Shown one piece after another: positions 8,651 to 17,666 of a stretch of DNA of 64,000 nt (its first letter is position 1; each line of letters opens with the position of its first letter). A program made the translations under genes and the position numbers. This DNA comes from Nannocystis exedens. Lineage in GTDB: Bacteria > Myxococcota_A > Polyangia > Nannocystales > Nannocystaceae. Below the pieces are notes generated by a model that saw only the letters and a program-made list of their open reading frames with translations, was not told where the DNA came from and ran no database searches. The stretch spans positions 930,001-994,000 of the forward strand of contig NZ_NETK01000001.1 in NCBI RefSeq assembly GCF_002343915.1. The letters run 5' to 3'.

Positions 8651-10291
8651 TCACGCGGCCGCGTCGGCGCGCAGGCGGTCGAGCATCCCCAGGTCGAAGT
8701 CGAACCACCGGTTCATCGGCCGCGGCGCCACCGTCTGGCCCCAGTCGACCATCTTGACCAGCTTCTCCGGCAGCAGGTCGAGGTGGTGCGCCGCGGGGTC
8801 GCTCCACGCGTGGATCGGCGGCAGCGGGGTGCGGCCGAGCTGCGCGAACACGGCGGCCGCGGCCTGCTCGGCGGTCAGCTCGCCGGCCTCCCAGCGGTCG
8901 AAGGTCGCGTCGGTGAAGCGGCTCAGATCCTCGAGCGGGTCCTCGCCGGGCGCCTGGCTCAGCGGCACCGCGTCGGCGTCGAGGGCCGCGAACTCGGCCT
9001 TGTCGCCGCTCGCCAGGTACTTCATGCACACCCGGAACATGCGCAGGTCGCCGAAGATGATGTTGGCGAGCCACACCCGCAAGAACGCGTTCCAGGTCGC
9101 GAAATTGGCGAACGAGCGGAACGAGTTGTGGACCATGCGGTCGTTGTCGAGCAGCATCCCGTCCTGCAGCCGCCGCGGGTAGTCGAAGCGCGACAGCGTG
9201 AAGTCGTCGTCGCGCAGCGCCTGGATCAGCCGCGGCGCGAGCGCGTGGATCGTCTCGAACGTGTTGATCATCCCGCGCGAGTACAGCGCGTCGATGAAGC
9301 CGTGGGCGTGCGACATCAGGAAGAAGCGCGGCCCGGCGCTGTCGGTCGCGGTGAACTGCAGCCGGCCCGTGCCGACCCACGGCCGCACCGCGACGCCGCC
9401 CTCGAGGTGACGGGCGATGCTCGGGTAGCGGTTCACGACCTCCCAGAACTCCTGCTCCGGCGGGATCCCGCGCTCCGGGTATTTGCGCATGTCGAGGGTG
9501 AGGCCGATGCTGGTCAGGTCGCTCTCGGAGCCGGGCACGTTGTCGAAGCGGATCACCCAGAACCAGCCGCCGTCGATCATGTGGTGCAGCGTGCCCTCGT
9601 ACCAGCCGCGCGACAGGCCCGGCCGCTCGTGCGGGGCGAGCAGGTCGTCGTAGCGCCGGAACCCGCGCATGTGGGTGAAGATCGTCCGCGACTGGGTGCG
9701 CAGCGGCGGATCTTTCGGCCGCAGCCCGAGCCGCTCGGCGACCAGCGACTTGTGCCCGGTGCCGTCGACCAGGAAGCGGGCGCGGAACACCTCGTCGCCG
9801 GCGGTGCGCAGGACCACGCCGTCGTCCCCGAGCGTGAAGTCGACCACGTCGGTGCGGTCGCGGTAGGTCGCGCCGTGGCGGATCGCCGCCTTCACCACGT
9901 AGTGGTCGATGTCGGCGCGGAACAGGTGGCTCTCGGACGCCAGCGGCGTCGGCGGCGGGATCAGCAGGTGCGCCTGCTGCGGGTCCTGCGGCTTGCCGGC
10001 CTCGTGGTACAGGAACCCGAACGTCTTCTTCACGCCGCAGTTGCGGGTGACGTGGCGCAGGATCTTCTGCGTACAGCTCAGGTGCTGGATCTCCGGCACG
10101 TCGAAGCGCTCGCCCAGGATCCACAGCAACATCGAGCTCTGGGGCTGCATGGCCTCGCCGACGGCGAAGCGTGGATGGGCGCCCTTCTCGAGCAGCAGCA
10201 CGCGAAAGCCCTGGCGGGCCAGGATCGCCGCCAGCACCGAGCCGGCGATCCCCGCGCCGAGAATGGCTACGTCGTAAGTTTCGTGATTCAC
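8651..10291 (-). CDS. FAD-dependent oxidoreductase, tryptophan-halogenase-like
   Basis: 546 residues from a GTG at 10291, chosen because a run of seven G lies just upstream. The N-terminus has the Rossmann FAD motif (VAILGAGIAGSVLA), followed by a VGEAMQP segment that corresponds to the VGE(A/S)T.P region of flavin-dependent halogenases. A GGWFWVIRF segment resembles their WxWxIP signature but lacks the Pro. A second FAD motif is seen in FLVDGTGHKSLVAERLGL. The C-terminal ~150 residues are helical. It may halogenate or hydroxylate an aromatic or carrier-bound substrate with a separate flavin reductase. No biosynthetic cluster surrounds it, so a plain monooxygenase or dehydrogenase is equally possible. 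Confidence 0.75.
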   Translation of the reverse strand: MNHETYDVAILGAGIAGSVLAAILARQGFRVLLLEKGAHPRFAVGEAMQPQSSMLLWILGERFDVPEIQHLSCTQKILRHVTRNCGVKKTFGFLYHEAGKPQDPQQAHLLIPPPTPLASESHLFRADIDHYVVKAAIRHGATYRDRTDVVDFTLGDDGVVLRTAGDEVFRARFLVDGTGHKSLVAERLGLRPKDPPLRTQSRTIFTHMRGFRRYDDLLAPHERPGLSRGWYEGTLHHMIDGGWFWVIRFDNVPGSESDLTSIGLTLDMRKYPERGIPPEQEFWEVVNRYPSIARHLEGGVAVRPWVGTGRLQFTATDSAGPRFFLMSHAHGFIDALYSRGMINTFETIHALAPRLIQALRDDDFTLSRFDYPRRLQDGMLLDNDRMVHNSFRSFANFATWNAFLRVWLANIIFGDLRMFRVCMKYLASGDKAEFAALDADAVPLSQAPGEDPLEDLSRFTDATFDRWEAGELTAEQAAAAVFAQLGRTPLPPIHAWSDPAAHHLDLLPEKLVKMVDWGQTVAPRPMNRWFDFDLGMLDRLRADAAA

Positions 10292-10619
10292 GTGATTCCC
10301 CCCCAGATGTACCGAATCGGCGAATCGTGGCAGCGAGATCGTCCCGGGCGCCACGGTTCACCGCATCGGAGCATACAGAATGCGAAATCTTCCGGGACGC
10401 GGCGTGCGGCGTCAAGGAGGTAGAGGCGACCGGCGCCCAGGCGCTCACCGACGGTAACCGCACTGCCGTCGGCCAGCCGCGGAGCCGCTCGCCAGGCCGC
10501 CGCCTATCGCCGCCACACCCACCCGACCGTACGCCGGGCCCGACGCGCGCGCACCTGCGTGATTGCGGCGTCACCGAATCGTGGCACTCGCCGCGTCGCG
10601 CGATCGCGCGACCGGTGCA
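10292..10619. other. Intergenic, nothing recognised
   Basis: 328 bases upstream of the flavoprotein gene (its promoter should be here) and downstream of the decayed LRR gene. No convincing reading frame, hairpin or repeat was seen. Confidence 0.4.
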
Positions 10620-11340
10620 TCAGAGGACCTGCAGGTCCGGCGCGACCGCGTGCAATTCGCTCCGCGCCGGGGCGTCCTCGTCCCAGGCGCCGCAGCGGAG
10701 CCATTGCAGGGAGCTCAGCCACGGCGCGCGGGCCAGCGGGCCGAGCTCCCACTCGATCGCCTGGCAGGTCAGGTGCAGACGGGCGAGCCGGCGGAGGCGC
10801 GGCGCTGCTGCGAGCGCGGCCACGCCATCGGCGCTGAACCGCGTGAAGTTGCCCCACAGCTCCCGCAAGGAGACGAGGCGCCCTGAAGGCGCCCTCGCAG
10901 CCGACTACAAGACCACGGCGAAACCACGGAGCACGGGCGAGGATGCGCCAACAAGCTCCGGGCGCGAGCGCGCGCAGGGCATCGTCGCCGATCTCGTCGC
11001 TGCCGAGATCGAGCGCGGTGAGCCCGGCGAGCAGCGGCGCGGCGGCCAGGGCGCGCACCCCCTCGTCGGTGCGCCCCGTGGAAGCGAGGACGAGCTTTCG
11101 CAGCCGGGGCCACGGAGCCGACACGAACGCGGCCGCGCCGTCGTCCAGGATCGGGTTCCGATCGACGAGCAGCTCGCGCAGGCCGGCGAGGTGAGGGTTG
11201 CACGCGAGGTGTGTCGCCCCCGCGAGCCCGAAGCCCGTTTGCAGGAGGCTCCGCTTCTTCAGCCGGGTCAGGTGCGTCGCCTTCGCCAGCGCCTCCGCGG
11301 CATCGTCGTCGTGCCGCGAGGCGAGCTCCGTCGATGGCCC
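10620..11340 (-). pseudogene. Decayed leucine-rich-repeat protein gene (frameshifted, 5' truncated)
   Basis: On the minus strand, 11340 to about 10950 reads as LRRs of the ribonuclease-inhibitor type (HLAGLRELLVDRNPILDDGA, RLRKLVLASTGRTDEG, AGLTALDLGSDEIGDDALRA). The LRR pattern then stops, and it resumes in another frame from about 10900 to the stop at 10620 (SLRELWGNFTRFSADGVAAL, RLARLHLTCQAIEW, LSSLQWLRCG). So at least one frameshift, or a small deletion, separates the parts. No start codon with context precedes the first repeat and a stop lies just upstream. Such LRR proteins are usual in myxobacteria, often in paralogous sets; this one appears dead. Confidence 0.7.
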
Positions 11341-11376
11341 GGCGCTACCTGCCGGTCGGTCACGGACCGGCGCGGG

Positions 11377-11880
11377 TCAGCCGGCCGCGGCCCTGCGCAG
11401 CGCGGCGATGTCGATCTTTTTCATCTGCATCATCGCCGCGGTGGCCCGCCTGGCCCGCTCCGGGTCCGGGTCCTCGAGCACCTCGAACAGCGCGTCCGGC
11501 ACGACCTGCCACGACACGCCGAACTTGTCCTTGAGCCAGCCGCACTGCTGCGCCTTCGGATCGCCGCCCTCGCCGAGCCGATCCCAGTAATGGTCGACCT
11601 CGGCCTGCGACTCGCAATGCACGACCAGCGAGATGGCCTCGGTGAACTTGAACTGCGGACCGCCGTTGAGCGCGCCGAACTCGACGCCGTCGAGGGTGAA
11701 GCCCACGGTCATGACCGAGCCCGGCTTCGGCATGCCGGGGACGCTGCTCTCGTGGCTGTAGCGCGTGATCTTGTCGATGCTCGAGTTGGGGAAGATCGAG
11801 GCGTAGAAGTTCGCCGCCTCCTCGGCCTGGTGGTCGAACCAGAGGAAGGTCGAGATCCGCTGCTTGATCTTGGCTGCCAT
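11377..11880 (-). CDS. VOC-family protein (PhnB/3-demethylubiquinone methyltransferase-like fold)
   Basis: 167 residues from the ATG at 11880, preceded by GAAGGAATCACC. The sequence has the vicinal-oxygen-chelate fold typical of the PhnB-like group: ISTFLWFDHQAEEAANFYAS near the start, SSVPGMPKPGSVMTVGFTLD, then GGPQFKFTEAISLVVHCESQ, the mid-protein YWDRLGEGGDPKAQQCGWLK and the closing FGVSWQVVPDALFEVL. These proteins are small, cytoplasmic and often annotated as 3-demethylubiquinone-9 3-methyltransferases, though most have no proven methylation role. It may bind a small molecule or confer resistance. Confidence 0.88.
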   Translation of the reverse strand: MAAKIKQRISTFLWFDHQAEEAANFYASIFPNSSIDKITRYSHESSVPGMPKPGSVMTVGFTLDGVEFGALNGGPQFKFTEAISLVVHCESQAEVDHYWDRLGEGGDPKAQQCGWLKDKFGVSWQVVPDALFEVLEDPDPERARRATAAMMQMKKIDIAALRRAAAG

Positions 11881-12222
11881 GGTGATTCCTTCGTGATGTG
11901 TGCCGTGTCGACGTTGGGATGAACCCCGGCCCTGCCTGGGCGGCACCTCGGCCGTGCTCACGACATCTGTCGTTTCCGCCGGGCCGTTTTCGACACGGCC
12001 GACCCTCGGACCCGAAGGAACTTTTTCGCGGCCCTGTCCGCCGGCAGAACCCGCCGAGCGCGATGCGCAATTTCGCCCGCCGCCCTCCGGCGACATCGAG
12101 AGGACGAACTGGAATGCACGCAACCAGACGCTCGCCGGAATCCTGCCGCCAGCGCCGCATGCATTCGCTCGAGTCGCGTGATTCGTCGGGACGGCTCGAC
12201 GTACGAGCGAAGCGACGCGCGC
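11881..12222. other. Intergenic, nothing recognised
   Basis: 342 bases upstream of the VOC gene and downstream of the propeller lipoprotein, both on the minus strand. No gene, hairpin or member of the dispersed palindrome was noticed. Confidence 0.4.
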
Positions 12223-13434
12223 TCAGGGGACGAGCCCGACGATCTCGTCGCGCAGCTCGCCCTCCATCGTGAACCTCGCGACCGTGGTCCAGATCGCGCC
12301 GTTCGGGGCCACGGCGATCGTGCTCGGCGGCGTGGCGGTGTCCAGCGCGGCTCGCCAGCGCTCCTCGCCGGCGGGCGAGAACTTCATGACCACGTTCATC
12401 CCGTCGGGGTCGAAGCAGACGGTGACGAAGTCGCCGTTGCCCGGGTCGACGGCGAAGGCGCGGACGGATCTGCACCCCTCGGGGAGCCGGTGCAGGGCCG
12501 TCTGCTCGCCGCCCGGGTCGTGGACGAGGAGCAGGCCGGTGTCGACGGCCTCCGGCCGGCGCTCGTAGCCGCCGACGACGATCGCGCCGTCGGGAGCGAG
12601 GGCGACGTCGACAAAGTAGCTCGGCGCCTGATCTGTGCTCGGCTCGGGGTCGTGGGTGCGCTCCCAGGCGATGGCGCCGGACGGATCGACCTTGAACAAG
12701 AGGGCGACGTGCTTGCCGGGCGGGGCCTGGTCGGAGAGAACGCCGGCGACGTAGACGTTGCCCGCGGCGTCGGCCGTGATCCCGCTCGGAATCGAGAACT
12801 CGCGGGTCGTGCGCCACCGCTCGGCGCCGGCGGCGTCGAGGCCGATCACCACCGTGGCGTCGGGGTCGGCGCGGGCGACGAGGACGTAGCCGCCCGGGAC
12901 GACGGCGAGGTCGCGCGCGTCGCCGGCGAGGTCCACCGACGGACTCTCCGTGCCGTCGCCGGCGAACACGCCGAACCAGGTCGCGCCGCTCTCGGGGACG
13001 GAGTTCTGGAAGTCGACGGTGCCGACGACGGCCCAGCGCCCGTCGCCGGTCGGCGCGGCGTCGTAGCCGATGTCCCGGAAGTTCTGCACGCCGTTGTGCG
13101 AGAAGCTGGCCAGCAGGGCACCGTCGGCCGCGGCGATTCGGCCGAGCCAGATGTTGTCGTTGTGGCCGCACGGTGTCTCGTAACCGATGGCGACGACCTC
13201 GTCGTCGCTCGGGGCCATCAGCCGCGAGACGTAGCGCCCGAACATGCAGTCGTCGCCGAGGTCGGCGGTGTCGTAGCGGACGAGGACGCTGCCGCCCATC
13301 GCCTCGCCGCCGGTCTCGGTGCCCGTGCCCGGGCCCGCGCCCGTGCCCGTGTCCGTGTCCGTGGTGGGAGTCGATTCGTTGCCGCCGCAGGCGACGACGA
13401 GCGCGAGCGCGAACCAGCCGATGGAGCGGGTCAT
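12223..13434 (-). CDS. Beta-propeller-like lipoprotein
   Basis: 403 residues from the ATG at 13434. The signal ends LVVAC (lipobox), followed by a (Thr-Asp/Gly)-rich spacer coded by repeated hexanucleotides. From about residue 50 onward, blades recur every ~50 residues with motifs such as DIGYDAAPTGDGRWAVVGTV, GDARDLAVVPGGYVLVARAD, SGITADAAGNVYVAGVLSD and VALAPDGAIVVGGYE. This is the pattern of NHL/SBBP-type propellers. Such proteins usually bind partners or polysaccharide at the surface and are not enzymes. It is monocistronic. Confidence 0.78.
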   Translation of the reverse strand: MTRSIGWFALALVVACGGNESTPTTDTDTGTGAGPGTGTETGGEAMGGSVLVRYDTADLGDDCMFGRYVSRLMAPSDDEVVAIGYETPCGHNDNIWLGRIAAADGALLASFSHNGVQNFRDIGYDAAPTGDGRWAVVGTVDFQNSVPESGATWFGVFAGDGTESPSVDLAGDARDLAVVPGGYVLVARADPDATVVIGLDAAGAERWRTTREFSIPSGITADAAGNVYVAGVLSDQAPPGKHVALLFKVDPSGAIAWERTHDPEPSTDQAPSYFVDVALAPDGAIVVGGYERRPEAVDTGLLLVHDPGGEQTALHRLPEGCRSVRAFAVDPGNGDFVTVCFDPDGMNVVMKFSPAGEERWRAALDTATPPSTIAVAPNGAIWTTVARFTMEGELRDEIVGLVP

Positions 13435-13639
13435 CCCGTCAGCGTATCGCCGGCGCTCGGAGAGCCGCAACGCCGCGAACACCGCACGGGCGACCGCGAG
13501 TGCGCCTGCGCCGCACCGGGGCAAGGTCGCATTTGCAGGCGCTCGCACCCCGACCGGCGCGAGACGAATCGCAGGCGGAGCCGCACGCACCGACGCGCCG
13601 CGCGATCGCTGCCGCGAGTTTGGGCCCGTGGCGCCCGCG

Positions 13640-14224
13640 TCAGTCCATCGCCGCGAGCTCGCGGTCGAGCTGCGCCTCGTGCTCGTCGCGCGGGCGCTCG
13701 GGTCGACGTGACGGCGGCTCCTCCTGCGCCCGCGGGCCCTCCGGCGGCAGACCTCGCCGCACGCGCTCGAGATCGGCGACGAGCGCCTCGCCCTGCCGCG
13801 GGTCGACGAGGACGAGCGTCGAGATCCGGCGCCGCCTGGCCCCCTCGCGCAGCTCGATCACCACGCCGCGCGGCACTTCGCCGAGCGGCAGCACCGTGAA
13901 CATGTAGCGGACGATCACGCGGGTGAACGTGAGCTGCAGCCCGGCGCTGGCGAAGCGGACCGGCGCGCCGCGACCGTCGGGCACCTCGACGTGCGCCGTG
14001 CCGACGCGAATTTCACCGCGCGCGCGGTACTCCGCCGTCGTCAAAAAATAGATCACCGGCGCCGCGACGACGAGGCCGCCGAGGCCGACGATCTTCCACG
14101 AATACACACCCTGGGCCAGCGCGAGCGCGCAGACGTAGCCCGCCCCGGCCGCGAGCCCGAACAGCACGCCGACGACCAGCCAGTAAGCGAGCGGAGTGCG
14201 GACGGGATAGGCGGCCGGGTCCAT
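13640..14224 (-). CDS. Two-TM membrane protein with cytoplasmic PH-like domain
   Basis: 194 residues, started at the ATG preceding DPAAYPVRTPLAYWL. Two hydrophobic helices (about 10-35 and 42-62) are followed by a soluble part with beta-strand rhythm (GEIRVGTAHVEVPDGRG, LQLTFTRVIVRYMFTVLPLG) like a bacterial PH-like domain. The tail is a charged Glu/Arg-rich helix. No named family is recognised. It overlaps nothing; the bases just upstream on the same strand are a dehydrogenase remnant. Confidence 0.6.
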   Translation of the reverse strand: MDPAAYPVRTPLAYWLVVGVLFGLAAGAGYVCALALAQGVYSWKIVGLGGLVVAAPVIYFLTTAEYRARGEIRVGTAHVEVPDGRGAPVRFASAGLQLTFTRVIVRYMFTVLPLGEVPRGVVIELREGARRRRISTLVLVDPRQGEALVADLERVRRGLPPEGPRAQEEPPSRRPERPRDEHEAQLDRELAAMD

Positions 14225-14244
14225 GGGTTTCGCAGCGTAGCGGA

Positions 14245-14424
14245 CTCGCGCGGCTCCGTCACCGCGACGCGGGCGATCACCGTCCTGTCGTCGCGCCCGT
14301 GCCCGCGCTCGATGTACCGCTCCATCAGCGCCGCGATCGCCGGCAGCACCGCCAGCGCCCGCTCGGCGCGGCTCGCCTCGTCGAGCATCCACCGCGCGTC
14401 CTTGCAGCCATCGCCGGCTCCCAC
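14245..14424 (-). pseudogene. Remnant of a 3-hydroxyisobutyrate-dehydrogenase-type gene
   Basis: On the minus strand the frame reads KDARWMLDEASRAERALAVL, then PAIAALMERYIERGHGRDD and VIARV. This matches the last ~55 residues of NAD(P)-dependent beta-hydroxyacid dehydrogenases, where the Lys-Asp of the C-terminal helical domain and the closing 'GHGxxDxSVI' are typical. The Rossmann domain and most of the protein are absent, and the frame runs on into unrelated sequence. It is best read as gene debris. Confidence 0.6.
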
Positions 14425-14489
14425 GGCGCCTCGGCGAATTCGCCGGCCGGCACGCGGCAGCGGCCGGCGAAGACGCTACGCTCCTCCCC

Positions 14490-16424
14490 ATGCGACCCGC
14501 GCCGACGTTCCTCGCCTCCCTCGACGACGCCGTCGACGTCCTGCTCGCGCGCGTGCCCGGCCCGCTCCACGTCGGCGCCCCGCTCGGCCTCGGCAAGCCG
14601 CACCGGCTGCTCAACGCGCTGTACCACGAGATCGCCGCCGACCCCGCGCGGCCGCTGCACCTCTACACCGCCCTCTCGCTCGACCCGCCCGACCCCGGCG
14701 ACGGCCTGCAGGCGCGCTTTCTGGCCCCGTTCGTGCGCCGTCACTTCGGCGAGGACTTCCCGCGCCTCGCCTACGTCGAGGACCTGCGCCGCGACAGACT
14801 GCCGCCGCACGTCGAGGTCGAGGAGTTCTACCTGCAATCCGGCGCGCTGCTCGGCTCGGCGGCGGCGCAGCGGCGCTACACCAGCCTCAACTACACCCAC
14901 GTCGCCCGCGCCCTGGCCGAGCGCGGGCTCAACGTGATCGTGCAGAAGGTCGCGCGCGAGCCCGGCGAGGCCGCACCGACGCGCCTGTCGCTGTCGTGCA
15001 ACACCGACGTCACGCTCGACGCGCTCGACGCCGTGGCCGCGCGCGGCGGGCCGCGCCCGCTGCTGGTCGCGGAGGTCGATCCGGCCCTGCCGTGGCTCGG
15101 CGGCAGCGCGGCCGTGCCGAGCGAATTCTTCGACCTCGTCGTCACCCCGCCGGGCCCCTACCCGCCGCTGTTCGGCCTGCCGCGCCAGCCGGTCGGCGAC
15201 GCCGACTACGCGATCGGCTTCCACGCCAGCACGCTGGTGCGCGACGGCGGGACCCTGCAGATCGGCATCGGCGCGCTGGCCGACGCGCTGAGCCACGCGC
15301 TCGTGCTGCGTCACACCGACAACGCGGCCTACCGCCGGATCTTGCGCGCGCTCGGCTCGCCGCGCGCGGACGACCCCGCGCTCGCGCCGTTCGCCGCCGG
15401 CCTGTACGGCTGCAGCGAGATGGTCAACGAGGGCTTTCGCCGCCTCGTGCAGGTCGGCGTCGTGCGGCGCAAGGTCGTCGACGACCTCGCGTTGATGCGG
15501 CGCCTCGCGGACGGCTCGGCCGACGCCGACGATCGGACCCGGCTGGCGCGCGAGGGCGAGTACCTGCACGGGGCGTTCTACCTCGGCTCGCCCGAGTTCT
15601 ACGCGTGGCTGCGCGAGCTGCCCGACGACGAGCGGCGCGCGATCGGCATGCGCCGCGTCAGCGCGATCAACGACCTCGACGGCCGCGACGAGCCGCTCAA
15701 GCGGCTGCAGCGCCGCGACGCCCGCTTCTTCAACACCTGCATGATGGCGACCGCGCTCGGCGCCGCGACCTCCGACGCGCTCGACGGCGGTCGCGTCGTC
15801 TCCGGCGTCGGCGGGCAGTACAACTTCGTCGCCATGGCCCACGCGCTGCCCGACGCGCGCTCGGTCCTGATGCTCCGCGCCACCCGCGACAGCGGCGGCC
15901 GCACCACCTCCAACGTGGTGTGGAGCTACGGGCACACCACCATCCCCCGCCACCTGCGCGACGTCTACGTCAGCGAGTACGGCGTCGCCGACCTGCGCGG
16001 CCGCGCCGACGAGGACTGCGCGGTCGCGATGACGGCGATCGCCGACGCCCGCTTTCAGGCGGGGCTGGTCGCCGCGGCGCAGGCGAACGCGAAGCTGCGG
16101 CGGAGCTTCGAGGCCCCGGCGCGCTGGGCCGAGAACACTCCCGCGGCGCTGCGCGAGCGCCTGGCCCCGCACCGGGCCGCCGGCGCCCTGCCCGACTATC
16201 CGCTCGGCAGCGACTTCACGCCCGTCGAGCAGCGGCTGGCGAAGGCGCTGGCGTGGCTCAAGGCGCACGCCGATCACAAGCTGCAGATCGCCGTGCGCGC
16301 GATGACCGGCGCGGCGACCGAGGACGGCGAGGCGCTGCAGCGCATGCAGCTCGATCGCCCGCAAGGGGCGCAGGAGTGGCTGCTGTCGCGGCTCCTGGGC
16401 CTGGCGCTGCGCATGACCGCGTGA
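14490..16424 (+). CDS. Acetyl-CoA hydrolase/transferase family protein
   Basis: 644 residues, a normal length for the long COG0427-type proteins. The N-terminal CoA-transferase domain has GAPLGLGKPHRLLNALY and a cis-type loop. GCSEMVNEGF carries a Glu in the place of the CoA-thioester-forming residue, and VSGVGGQYNFVAMAHAL is the GGQ-type signature of acetyl-CoA hydrolase C-terminal domains. The following GHTTIPRHLRDVYVSEYGVA, with its HLRDV..VTEYGVADLRG pattern, is diagnostic. It probably moves CoA between short acyl groups or hydrolyses acyl-CoA in the cytoplasm. It is monocistronic; a tandem palindrome array lies right after it. Confidence 0.88.
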   Translation: MRPAPTFLASLDDAVDVLLARVPGPLHVGAPLGLGKPHRLLNALYHEIAADPARPLHLYTALSLDPPDPGDGLQARFLAPFVRRHFGEDFPRLAYVEDLRRDRLPPHVEVEEFYLQSGALLGSAAAQRRYTSLNYTHVARALAERGLNVIVQKVAREPGEAAPTRLSLSCNTDVTLDALDAVAARGGPRPLLVAEVDPALPWLGGSAAVPSEFFDLVVTPPGPYPPLFGLPRQPVGDADYAIGFHASTLVRDGGTLQIGIGALADALSHALVLRHTDNAAYRRILRALGSPRADDPALAPFAAGLYGCSEMVNEGFRRLVQVGVVRRKVVDDLALMRRLADGSADADDRTRLAREGEYLHGAFYLGSPEFYAWLRELPDDERRAIGMRRVSAINDLDGRDEPLKRLQRRDARFFNTCMMATALGAATSDALDGGRVVSGVGGQYNFVAMAHALPDARSVLMLRATRDSGGRTTSNVVWSYGHTTIPRHLRDVYVSEYGVADLRGRADEDCAVAMTAIADARFQAGLVAAAQANAKLRRSFEAPARWAENTPAALRERLAPHRAAGALPDYPLGSDFTPVEQRLAKALAWLKAHADHKLQIAVRAMTGAATEDGEALQRMQLDRPQGAQEWLLSRLLGLALRMTA

Positions 16425-16453
16425 GTGAGCGGCGAGCCCGGGCCGATCGGGCC

Positions 16454-16668
16454 TTGTCCTCCACGACATGTCCGATAAGACAGGACACCGGCCCGGCCGA
16501 TACCTGTCCTTCGTGACATGTCCGTTGAGGTAGGGCGATGCCCCGGCCGACGTTGTACCCGCCGTCGTGACATGCCCGATGCGTCAGGCTCTCGGCCCGA
16601 GCACATGTTCTGTCCTTTCCGACATGTCGCATCGACATATCGAACCGCGACGCACCTGTCCGACAGGT
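16454..16668. repeat. Degenerate ~50-bp tandem array of the TGTCC/GACATG element
   Basis: Three to four imperfect units begin near 16454, 16504, 16553 and 16608. Shared words are TGTCCTTCGTGACATGTCCG and a G+C block ggcccggccga. The array ends in a perfect palindrome ACCTGTC-C-GACAGGT (16654-16668). It fills the gap between the convergent acetyl-CoA hydrolase and LysR genes and could serve as a bidirectional terminator. Confidence 0.75.
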
Positions 16669-16690
16669 CATCCGACCGCCGAACCGCGGC

Positions 16691-17596
16691 TCAGCCGCCC
16701 TCGAGCGCGCGCAGCCCGGCGACGAGGGCCTCGTAGACGGCGGCGACCCGGGGCACGCGGCGGATCGCGGCGCGGGTGACGATGTGGACCTCGAGCGGCG
16801 GCAGCGGCGGCAGCTCGGCCACGTCGAGCACGCAGAGCTCGGGCATCACCCCGACGTAGCTCCGCGGCGCGACGGCGACGCCGAGGCCCGCGCGCACCAG
16901 GGCGAGCTGCGTCTCGACGCTGGTGCACTCGAGCGAGGCCCGCGGCGCCCCGATCGCGTCGAGCCAGGCCCGCTCGGGCGCGACGAAGCTCGGGTGGACG
17001 TACGAGATCCACGGCAGGTCGCGCGCCGCCACGCCCCGGAGCCGCCGCCTGGCCGCCTGGGACGCCAGCGGCACCCGCTCGAGCCGCGCCACCCGCTGAC
17101 CGACGAGCTCCCCTCGGGGCGTACGGAAGAAGCGGATGGCGATGTCGGTCTCGTGGCGCGCCAGATCGACCGCGGCGTCGCTGGTGTGCAGCTCGATCGC
17201 CAGCTCGGGGTGGCGGGCCAGCAGCGGCGGGAGCACGCGCGGCGCGACCAGGTGCTGCGCCAGCCCCTCGGTCAGGGCGACGCGGACGCGCCCGCTCACC
17301 CGCACCTCGCTGGCGTGGGCCCGGTCCTGCAGGGCGAGCATCGCCCGCTCGACCTCGAGCGCCGCCTCGACCAGCTGCGCGCCGAAGCTGGTCTGCACGA
17401 CCGCCCGCGGCCCGCGCTCGAACAGCTTGCGCCCGAGCGCCTCCTCGAGCGCGGCGATCCGGCGGCTCACCGTCGATTGCTCGGTCGCCAGGGCCCGGGC
17501 CGCCCGCGAGAACGAGCCCTCGCGCGCGACCGCGAGGAGGTAGCGCACCGCGTCCCAGTCGCCCAGCAGGGCCGTCGCCGCGACCTGTCGACTCAT
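16691..17596 (-). CDS. LysR-family transcriptional regulator
   Basis: 301 residues from the ATG at 17596, the position giving a normal LysR N-terminus with AGGTG just upstream. The winged HTH (about 12-72) reads DWDAVRYLLAVAREGSFSRA, then STVSRRIAALEEALG. The effector domain of two Rossmann-like lobes follows (SGRVRVALTEGLAQHLVAPR, RAGLGVAVAPRSY). It is divergently transcribed from a flavodoxin-fold quinone reductase only 70 bases away, the usual arrangement for a LysR protein controlling its neighbour. An AT-richer stretch in that gap with T-N11-A spacing is the likely operator. Confidence 0.92.
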   Translation of the reverse strand: MSRQVAATALLGDWDAVRYLLAVAREGSFSRAARALATEQSTVSRRIAALEEALGRKLFERGPRAVVQTSFGAQLVEAALEVERAMLALQDRAHASEVRVSGRVRVALTEGLAQHLVAPRVLPPLLARHPELAIELHTSDAAVDLARHETDIAIRFFRTPRGELVGQRVARLERVPLASQAARRRLRGVAARDLPWISYVHPSFVAPERAWLDAIGAPRASLECTSVETQLALVRAGLGVAVAPRSYVGVMPELCVLDVAELPPLPPLEVHIVTRAAIRRVPRVAAVYEALVAGLRALEGG

Positions 17597-17666
17597 GCGC
17601 ACCTGCATAGCACGTATGAAGATTTTCGCATGGCATCCCGGAGCCGGCCGCCGCAGGCTGAGCGGC
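17597..17666. promoter_or_regulatory. Divergent promoter/operator between LysR and quinone reductase genes
   Basis: Seventy bases must hold both start regions. The stretch around 17608-17634 (cataGCACGTATGAAGATTTTCGCAT) is clearly AT-richer than its surroundings and has imperfect dyad symmetry (ATGAA…TTCGCAT), suitable for LysR binding. The exact operator is inferred. Confidence 0.4.
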
